Of a DNA stretch of 64,000 bases, positions 56,850 to 64,000 are shown piece after piece. The notes beneath the pieces were generated by a model. That model worked only from the letters and a program-made list of their open reading frames with translations. It did not search any database and was not told where the DNA came from. This DNA is from Lepraria neglecta. Its lineage: Eukaryota > Ascomycota > Lecanoromycetes > Lecanorales > Stereocaulaceae. Numbering within the stretch: the stretch's first letter is position 1; every line of letters begins with the position of its first letter. Made by a program: the position numbers and the translations under genes. The DNA is taken from the NCBI GenBank assembly GCA_033220425.1, contig CM065646.1, positions 5,773,501 through 5,837,500 of the forward strand, in the 5' to 3' direction.

Positions 56850-57786
56850 ATCACATTTCCTTGGATCAAGCTACTAATGAAGGCATGATTGATGCTTGAT
56901 ATTGAACCTGGATTAGTAGAGTTGAACGAGAAGCTCTATCTTATGCTCTCTATCCCATTGACCGGCAGAAGGTTGGACCCGACCCCGGAAGAGCGCTTGT
57001 GAACACTCGTAAACAGATCTGCAGCCACCCCACTGCTGCCCCAGAGCATCCAACTCAAAAACTCACAGATGATGGAGCGTGGCAGGCCGCAGGCGTTGCG
57101 TGGGAGGAAAACGATGGAGCCTAAAGCAGGGAATGCTTCCTCTTGACATCCGGCTCTAGAACCAGCTGGTCATTTGGCCAATTTGCGCATTCGCAATGCA
57201 TTTCTTTCTAGTCTGAGCAGCCAGCTACATCTTTTGTAGAAATTTCAAGCAGCGTCTGCACCGAATCTCATCTCTGGGAGCACTGGAATCGCATGTCGTT
57301 ACTCGGAGAGGAGGTGGTTCTTTCTTGCTCAAACTTCTGATACAAATGTTTCTTATTTCCATTCTTTTAACAATTTTTCTTCTCCATATCTATCTGTCTT
57401 TGGAGTCAAGAAGTCTATCAAGAGGCGCAAGGATCTAGGCAAAGGGAAGAATGTATTGGTCGGACCTCTCCTCGTATCATCCAACTTTTCCCAGCAGTAT
57501 CGCATTATTTCTCAACAAGCACACAGGGTATCTCATATGTTACATACGCCATTCGCGCTACGCTATGCTATGCTAGCCGTACACAAAAGAGAAACGAGCT
57601 GAGATCTGGCCAAAATATCCCCTCAGTGAAGTATCCTTTTTCCACCTGACTCCGTCCGCATACAGCTTGCCACCATCATGTGTCAATATCAAGGTATTGG
57701 GAGCCATTCCATCTCCACCTATTAATCCTGTCATGGTTTCCTGCCAATGTTCGAGCCCGCCTGCGTGAAGACTAGATACAGTGGGG
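56850..57786. other. intergenic stretch, no supported gene
   Basis: About 940 bases, partly AT-rich, at the 3' side of the kinase-like gene. Nothing recognised. Confidence 0.45.
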
Positions 57787-58573
57787 CTAGGTTACCGCGT
57801 TCCCAAGGTCAATGAGCCGGCCGCCCTTGTAGTTCTGCGGTGAAGAGTCCTCGATCATGATGCCCATCTTATCGGATACGTCGAGGCCAGAGTGGATACT
57901 TGGTAGATGCTCAGGTCTCGGGAGCGTGCTAATGAATTCTTTGACAATTGCGTAGTTGCTGAGATCGTAACAAGTCCTGAGTCCGAAGGCTTTTTGTAGT
58001 GTTGCTAGAGACAATTTCATCCATCCGTAACACCGACAACTGTAGACACTATCTTGACCGCGATTATGAATGCGAGCATATGCTCGGGCCTCGTAGGCAA
58101 GAGATGCAAAGTATTTGAATTGGTCTTCGACAGGTCGCTGTTTGTGATTGTAAGGGTCAAATGCTTTGAACTGAGAACGTGTTAGTAATGTACTTGGCCT
58201 TGGGAGGAAGTCCGACACTTACCACTTTAACGGTAAACGTCTCCCCTTTGATTGTTGCGGAGAAGACGACACCTTCGTTCCCTTCCCCAAGAATACCTTT
58301 GTAGATGACTTTTGCGTTGTAATGCTCAAATCGAGGCAGCCGCAGCTCGCTGTATTTCTTATCTTTGTCTGAACTTGTAGAGAAGAAGCCCGGCAGCGGC
58401 GCCTTGAAAAGAAAAGCTGCCTGCATATGTTTGATCGATGGGTCGGGCATTACTGACAGTGTTGCTAGAAGGCTTGGCAATGATTCTTTTACCCAATGTA
58501 TAAAGCTCATTCCCCTCGCCGACACCGCCTCCAGTAATGTCTTCCTCCCCACTATCGAAATCGTTGTTCCCAT
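57787..58573 (-). CDS. short fungal protein-kinase-like protein, 244 aa
   Basis: Exon 1 58,573-58,223 and exon 2 58,170-57,787, joined over a 52-nt intron (GTAAGT...TCAG). The splice links ATIKGETFTVKV to FKAFDPYNHKQRP, as in other fungal kinase-like proteins. A glycine loop (GEGNEGVVFSA, about residue 97) and the strand Lys (VKV) are present. There is no HRD loop; instead the end reads MIEDSSPQNYKGGRLIDLGNAVT, where Asn and DLG may stand in for the catalytic-loop Asn and DFG. Activity is doubtful. These short proteins are numerous in ascomycetes and their role is unknown. The ATG at 58,573 may not be the first exon if more sequence lies upstream. Confidence 0.75.
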
Positions 58574-59922
58574 TGGCACAGTCCTGGTATCAGCTGTGTC
58601 TGGTCCGGCAACTCTTGCTGTTCATGCATCCTCCCCCTTTCACAACCCCAGTGCAGCGTCCATGCCTTTTCCATAAGCGTTCAAAGGCTTATCTAGTTGT
58701 GTTCTCGTCTTGGTGAAGATTGCTAAGATGCTGCGCGGTGGAAGGTAATGCTGATACGGCGTTTCTCCCCCAGCGGTGAAATATTTTGCCCCAGGCGCGG
58801 GGCGGAGGAAGGTTGAGAGCGGCCCATGTGTATATGAACTCTGGGGCTGAAGTTCATGGATAAGGGAGGCATATTCAATTCCGTGCTGTGGTTGTAGGGG
58901 TGGCGTTGGGAAGGGTGTTGAACAACGATTGCTCAGCTGGAGATGTTCAGTCCGTGTTTGGAAAGGCGCGGCCGGGGGGTGCGCTGATTATCTGTCACCG
59001 TACAGCTTTTTCGACCATCAGCATAGTAAAATCATTCCGCTTGAGCCATAGACCTGGCCCATGCGAATTGCCGTGGTTGGGTCGGGCTTGCTGCTAATCC
59101 CTCCATGTTGCCCATGACTAAGTGTGGGCATCCTGCATGTTCTTTGTCTGTTGTTACGACTACAGTACGTAGTCGCCCTGCATATCCTCTAAAGGCCGCC
59201 ATAACTGACGTGGGCGTCTTGTGTGTCCACTGTGTACTGCCTGTCTCTGGTGTTTTTTACAACGATTAAGTAAGCAGATCGTCCCTTACCTCGAACCATG
59301 TGTTGATATTAGCTTATACCTGGATACACGGTAGGCACCTCAATGGAGATTCCTGGGCGATAAGCTTGCAGGCACTGCGGTTTCATTCATACTGGCAAAT
59401 CTGCTTTCTTGCATGTGACCCTAGTGTTATCTATCTCGGTCGAACCGAATTTCTACTGGAGGCCATGCGGGAACAGACGGATAGGGGGCCTGCAAGCAGC
59501 AGATTTGGTTGAGGGAGAGGTGGAAGGTAGTCTATGGAGCAGCGGGTACTGAAGGCAAAAGAGGTGATGACCCCGATGGTTCGGGCATCCAAAGCTATTG
59601 CGTTCGTCTGAGTGACAAGGTAGAGTGCGGCGAGCGGAGGACAAGTCTCTTGCGATAGAAAATCCTCTGTAGATATTATTTGGTTCTATTCACTTCTGGA
59701 ACTATCTATCTCTCTACCTGTAGTGTTGTTAAATCAGTGACTCTTTGTTTAACACGAAGACACTGCCTTGGGTATTTAAATTTGGGGTACTTTAGGTGTT
59801 AACAACGTCTCACTGTCAAGTGTCCCACCCGCAAGGTACGATTTCTCAAGTGCACACCCACCACCTGACTAGAACTAGCGGACGTGCTCTGAGATCGTGG
59901 AGTCAGCAATGATAGACTCCCC
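58574..59922. other. intergenic region between divergent genes
   Basis: About 1.35 kb with the kinase-like promoter on its left and the RTC1 promoter and leader on its right. No supported gene. Confidence 0.45.
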
Positions 59923-60111
59923 ATGAACATCTTGGGCAACGATAGTGAAAGAGCAATCATCCTTCCAGAAACAGGACACCACTATCTCTGGGTCAACCAA
60001 GAGCGCCAGCTATCACCAACCATTGAAGGCCGCGCCATGACTCCCCTCAGCACCCGCCCCAACGTACCACGTTTGGCCAGTCCCATTACTCCAGTACGCG
60101 ACTTCCTCTAA
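59923..60111 (+). other. upstream open reading frame (62 codons) before RTC1
   Basis: ATG at 59,923 opens a frame ending with TAA at 60,109-60,111, only six bases before the RTC1 start at 60,118. The predicted peptide shows no domain. If it lies in the mature leader it would reduce translation of the main frame. It could alternatively be an extra 5' exon joined by splicing, but no donor-acceptor pair in frame was found. Confidence 0.4.
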
Positions 60112-60117
60112 CGTCCA

Positions 60118-63100
60118 ATGTCGAATTATTCCCTTGAGGATGCAAGAGCACCTTCTTCTCCTCCTCCTGCTCCTCCTCTTCCCCCTGAAAAATACGGTGG
60201 CTTTGCAGCGACTGCTCTCGCACGCCTAGCTCAGCCATTTGGCTATGGCTATCGTCCTCCGAGTGCCAACGGGCACAGACCTCCCGATCCCAGACAATCC
60301 CGGTTGAACGTGCAGAGAAGCTCAAGGTGGGCACCCATGCCTCTTTTGCGTTCGGTATTCCAGGTCCCCCAGGTCCCCGATGGAAGTGACATAAGCCTTA
60401 GTGACCTTACTAACAATTGTGGCAGCCCAGTATCCTCCAGAAGTGCCACCCATCGAACAGACATCCATATCGCTTCTCTTGACATCTCCCCGGACCGGAC
60501 CCACGCAGTCTTGGCAGGGCGCGACGTTCTCAAGACCATTCAAGTGTCAGACACTGCTTGCGCTGAAGACTTCAACCTTCGAACCAATATTATCGCCTAC
60601 GCAGCGACCCATGAGACCTCCGGAGGTGCAATATCAGCAAAGCATAAAGAACAGTTGGTAGCAAACGATGTGAAGTGGTCCCACGGGGCATTCAGTACCA
60701 CCATAGCCACTGCAGGCGCGAATGGTCAAATCGTGGTGTACGACATCAATCGGGCAGGAGTGGAAATAGCACGTCTACACGAGCATGCGCGGCAGGTGCA
60801 TAGACTGGGGTTCAATCCCCATCAAGGCGCTTACATGCTCTCAGGGAGCCAGGATGGTACAGTCAGAATGTGGGATTTGCGAGCTCTTGCTGGAGACAGA
60901 AGCGTGATGACTTGCCAGAGCCACAAGAAATACACAGGCAATAGCGAGAGCATTCGTGACCTGAAATGGTCTCCCACAGATGGAACTGAGTTTGCTGTAG
61001 GGACTGACAATGGAACTGTACAATGTTGGGACACGCAAAAGCCAAATGCTCCACGTCTCAAAATCGCAGCGCATGAAAAATCCTGTCATTCAGTAGATTG
61101 GCACCCCGATGGCAAATATATTGTGAGTGGAGGCGGAGATAAGAATATCAGGGTCTGGGATTCCTCCTCGTCAAACCGGAGAATGAAACCATCTTGGGAA
61201 ATCCGGGCTCCTCAATCGGTTGTCCATGTGCGTTGGCGTCCGGCTTGCTATTCCTCTGACAAACAAGGTCATGCAGGTTGGAGATGCACCCAACTAGCAG
61301 CATCATATGATCAACATGATCCGAGGATACACGTGTGGGATTTCTGCAGTCCTTACATACCGTTTCGGGTACTGGACAAGTATGATACGCCGGCAACAGC
61401 ACTGCTTTGGCATTCGGAGAGTCTTCTTTGGTCAGTTGGTTCGGCTGGTATGTTCACACAAACAGACATGAAATTCGTAGCAAAGACAAGGGATCAAAGA
61501 AGCCCTAATACGTTGGACATTGCACCAGACGGCAAGATTCTAATCTTCTCGCAAGAGAGGGAGAGAAGGCGAACATCTATAGAAGATGTACTTGAAAATT
61601 TGAGTCAGCAAAATCAGAGGCGGAGCAGTAATGGTGAAAGACTTAGTGTCAGCCATAGTACTGCACAGGGTAGCTTTGAGAGTTTGTCATTCAAGCCCCG
61701 TCAAGGGAAAAATCCAAGCTCGTTGCGGTCAACAAAGTCTTTAGCCGGGACGCCTCCATCTGCCGGGTCTGGAGGACCAGTACTTGGGCTGGACCTAAGC
61801 CTCGAAAAAGGCATGCAAAGATTGTCTCAAGTTGCTCAAATCGGGTATATTCAAGGGGTTTTTGATGCTGATGCTTTCAAATTTCTCGCACGATACTACA
61901 AAGCTCCATCGCCTCCACCAGCAGACCATATGACGTGCGATTTGCACCTCATGTTGAGCGAGGCTTTTCGATCAAATTCCACTCTTGCAGCACGCACCAG
62001 TCAATACCGGCTAGCACAGAGTTGGCAAATTTTGGCACAGGCTGTGGAGAACGAACTACGTTCTAGAGCAGAATACATTTATCAACAACGTACAATGGCT
62101 AAATCGCCGCAGTCCTTAGTCAAGCAAGCATCATTACATTCTACAAACAAGGAGATACACGACCCTGCTGAAGATCACGAAACCAAAATGTCTCTATCAG
62201 AACACGGTCAGCTCCCAGCTAAGGTTACAATGTCCCATAATTTCGAGACCGCATCCAATATGACAACACCGCTTGCTAGGCCAGTGCCGGATTCCCTCCC
62301 AGGATATAGTGCCCCGCTAGCTGTGGATTCTCTCCAGCTACCTGATTCGACCTGGACCAAGAAGCCACCAAGACCCTTGACCGCTGCCTCAGGATTGGCT
62401 AAGATAGCTAGTCCAGAGTCTCCTGACATGAACAAAGATTCTGAGCCAGACGATGACGAACACTCTAGATCAAAGCTTAAGAGTGAGTATCAGCCTTACC
62501 AGAGCAAGCGTAAATTGCCTTCAGATGCGGCTCTGGTCGACATGGATCGTCAATTGGCCGAACGTCGAGCTGCGATGGGAAACTATAGAGCAACACCACG
62601 ACCGTTGCTCAGACTTGATGACCCGACACAGCTAGCTGGCTCGGGATTGAACATTCCGATTTTTGAGCGCCATGATTCAAATGAGAGCTTTCAGCTGTTC
62701 TCGGCTTCTACAGATAGTTCACATCGTGAGCGGTCAGTGATAGGATCTTTCGAGAGCAACCCGGAATCTCAAAAGACTACATCTACGCCAGAACGGGAAG
62801 CAGCACCGAGCGATGGAGAAGATTATGGCAATGGCGATCAGGAAGATGCGTTAGTTTTCGATGACGAAGCACAAATGCGCTCTCCCGGATCTCCTCCAGC
62901 TTCGCCCCCTAAGTTCTTTCACGCTCAGCGGGAAAATAAAGACGTTGAACATGCCGCCTCTGCTGCTCCAGCGGCAAGCCACCGTCCTACCGATATTGAA
63001 GAACCCATAGTCCACTATGAAGACATGGAAGACTCGCTCAAGGCTCCTGGAACTCCTATCAACAAGCCATCTATCGAGTCTCACAAGTACATTCTCTCCG

Positions 63101-64000
63101 ATTTTCTACCACCCGAACAAGAGCCAGACTTTCTTTCTCCGTGCACCGCAACAGCTATGTTCATGCCACTGATCGACTTCCATACCTATAAGCTACATGA
63201 CGCTCAACTACCGGCCTATCTTCTACTGCACCTAGCACCATACATCAATCACATCATCCCCTACTATCGTGCCATGACGATTCTCCAACATTACCACACT
63301 CAGCTCGTTTCGTTACAGCTTCATGCTGAGGCGGCTGAGCTGCGGAAACTTGCTCACCCCCGTTATCCAGAAGTCGCTGAGAATGGACTCTACGACATCG
63401 CTCCAGGAGGACCATGGTGCACTGCATGTCAGAAGCCGAATAATGAACGTACCAGCAACGCTAAATACTGTGAACGTTGCAAGCAGCCATGGGCCGATTG
63501 TCCTATCTGTATCGGGCATAGGCCCGCCTCACTCGGTCGTTCTCTGCAGACTGGCAATGCCTCTTCCGGTACGGAGAAGCGAAGCTCTGGTGACGTTCTA
63601 TGGGGCTGGTGTCAAGAGTGTGGACACGGCGGCCACATGGGATGTCTACGTATTTGGTGGGACTTTGATGAGAGCGAAGGGGCTTGTCCGACTGTTGGGT
63701 GCTTGTGTGATTGCATGCCCGGCACAAGAAGAGACGAGATCGTCAAGGAACTTGAAGAAGGAAGGAAGCCAAAGGTTGTGAGCAAGGACGAATGGAAAGT
63801 CAGGCCAAGCCCAGCTGTGCAGAAGGTTAGAGGACTCGTAGGCGGTCCAGGCGCTGGTAAGGGCCCTGCGCAAGGACTTGGAGGCGGTAGAGGGGCAATG
63901 AGCTTGGGGGCTGCGGGCAGGAGTGGAAGTGGTGGGAAGAAGGTTAGAATTGTGGCTCCGGAGGAGGAGGAACGGAAAGCTGGTGGAGGTGAGGGCAAGG
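60118..64000 (+). CDS. RTC1: RTC1/WDR24-type subunit of the SEA (GATOR2) complex, 3' truncated
   Basis: ATG at 60,118 opens a frame of 1,294 codons that is still open at the right edge, with no intron. The N-terminus is Pro-rich. WD40 repeats run from about residue 110 to 460, with clear SGSQDGTVRMWD, VGTDNGTVQCWD and SGGGDKNIRVWD blades. A long, mainly disordered middle is rich in Ser, Glu and Asp. From about residue 1,100 lies a zinc-binding C-terminus: WCTACQK, YCERCKQPWADCPIC, then WCQECGHGGHMGC and CLCDC, the RING-like module of Rtc1/WDR24. Rtc1 is part of the vacuole-bound SEA complex that signals amino-acid state to TORC1. Only the last few dozen residues should be missing. Confidence 0.93.
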   Translation, partial: MSNYSLEDARAPSSPPPAPPLPPEKYGGFAATALARLAQPFGYGYRPPSANGHRPPDPRQSRLNVQRSSRWAPMPLLRSVFQVPQVPDGSDISLSDLTNNCGSPVSSRSATHRTDIHIASLDISPDRTHAVLAGRDVLKTIQVSDTACAEDFNLRTNIIAYAATHETSGGAISAKHKEQLVANDVKWSHGAFSTTIATAGANGQIVVYDINRAGVEIARLHEHARQVHRLGFNPHQGAYMLSGSQDGTVRMWDLRALAGDRSVMTCQSHKKYTGNSESIRDLKWSPTDGTEFAVGTDNGTVQCWDTQKPNAPRLKIAAHEKSCHSVDWHPDGKYIVSGGGDKNIRVWDSSSSNRRMKPSWEIRAPQSVVHVRWRPACYSSDKQGHAGWRCTQLAASYDQHDPRIHVWDFCSPYIPFRVLDKYDTPATALLWHSESLLWSVGSAGMFTQTDMKFVAKTRDQRSPNTLDIAPDGKILIFSQERERRRTSIEDVLENLSQQNQRRSSNGERLSVSHSTAQGSFESLSFKPRQGKNPSSLRSTKSLAGTPPSAGSGGPVLGLDLSLEKGMQRLSQVAQIGYIQGVFDADAFKFLARYYKAPSPPPADHMTCDLHLMLSEAFRSNSTLAARTSQYRLAQSWQILAQAVENELRSRAEYIYQQRTMAKSPQSLVKQASLHSTNKEIHDPAEDHETKMSLSEHGQLPAKVTMSHNFETASNMTTPLARPVPDSLPGYSAPLAVDSLQLPDSTWTKKPPRPLTAASGLAKIASPESPDMNKDSEPDDDEHSRSKLKSEYQPYQSKRKLPSDAALVDMDRQLAERRAAMGNYRATPRPLLRLDDPTQLAGSGLNIPIFERHDSNESFQLFSASTDSSHRERSVIGSFESNPESQKTTSTPEREAAPSDGEDYGNGDQEDALVFDDEAQMRSPGSPPASPPKFFHAQRENKDVEHAASAAPAASHRPTDIEEPIVHYEDMEDSLKAPGTPINKPSIESHKYILSDFLPPEQEPDFLSPCTATAMFMPLIDFHTYKLHDAQLPAYLLLHLAPYINHIIPYYRAMTILQHYHTQLVSLQLHAEAAELRKLAHPRYPEVAENGLYDIAPGGPWCTACQKPNNERTSNAKYCERCKQPWADCPICIGHRPASLGRSLQTGNASSGTEKRSSGDVLWGWCQECGHGGHMGCLRIWWDFDESEGACPTVGCLCDCMPGTRRDEIVKELEEGRKPKVVSKDEWKVRPSPAVQKVRGLVGGPGAGKGPAQGLGGGRGAMSLGAAGRSGSGGKKVRIVAPEEEERKAGGGEGK

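Overview
This 64-kb window is nuclear DNA of a filamentous ascomycete (Pezizomycotina, most like Dothideomycetes; the species cannot be fixed from sequence alone). The evidence is short GT-AG introns of about 45-75 nt that restore reading frames, fungus-only families (HET domain, Zn2Cys6 regulator, STAND-type N-terminal domain, fungal kinase-like protein), and repeats mutated in the manner of repeat-induced point mutation (RIP).

Left part (1-14,967). After a partial J-domain membrane protein comes a stretch almost entirely on the minus strand: a broken HET gene, an intact GNAT acetyltransferase with one intron, and then an alternating array of two gene families. Three aminoglycoside-phosphotransferase-like (APH) copies are separated by two copies of a small intron-containing Cys/His protein. 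Every array member carries stop codons or frameshifts. The small Cys protein at 14,710-14,967 ends this part.

Middle (15-38 kb). A secreted protein made of two copies of one domain is followed by a 1.4-kb Tc1/mariner-type transposon whose transposase reading is broken by repeated TAG codons where Trp would be expected. Then come housekeeping genes: a wax-synthase-like membrane acyltransferase, a small Cys protein, an ADIP-type coiled-coil protein and nucleoporin NUP85. A damaged PMP3-like gene and a 214-bp MITE sharing the transposon ends lie at the edge of a gene-poor 5-kb stretch. A Zn2Cys6 regulator closes this part.

Right part (38.5-64 kb). In order: a TOM6-like mitochondrial import subunit, a protein with a STAND-type N-terminal domain and a perfect DNA palindrome in its 3' coding end, a tandem trio of tiny single-helix proteins with a shared upstream sequence, proline dehydrogenase, a basic nuclear-type protein, an HMT1-type half ABC transporter, a repeat-rich stretch with an Hsp110 fragment, a short kinase-like protein, and the SEA-complex subunit RTC1, which runs off the right edge with a 62-codon upstream reading frame just before it.

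No operon-like system is present. The most distinctive content is the alternating APH/small-Cys array with its recurrent C-to-T-type stop codons, the tandem trio of tiny membrane proteins with conserved promoters, the duplicated secreted domain, and the mariner/MITE pair.
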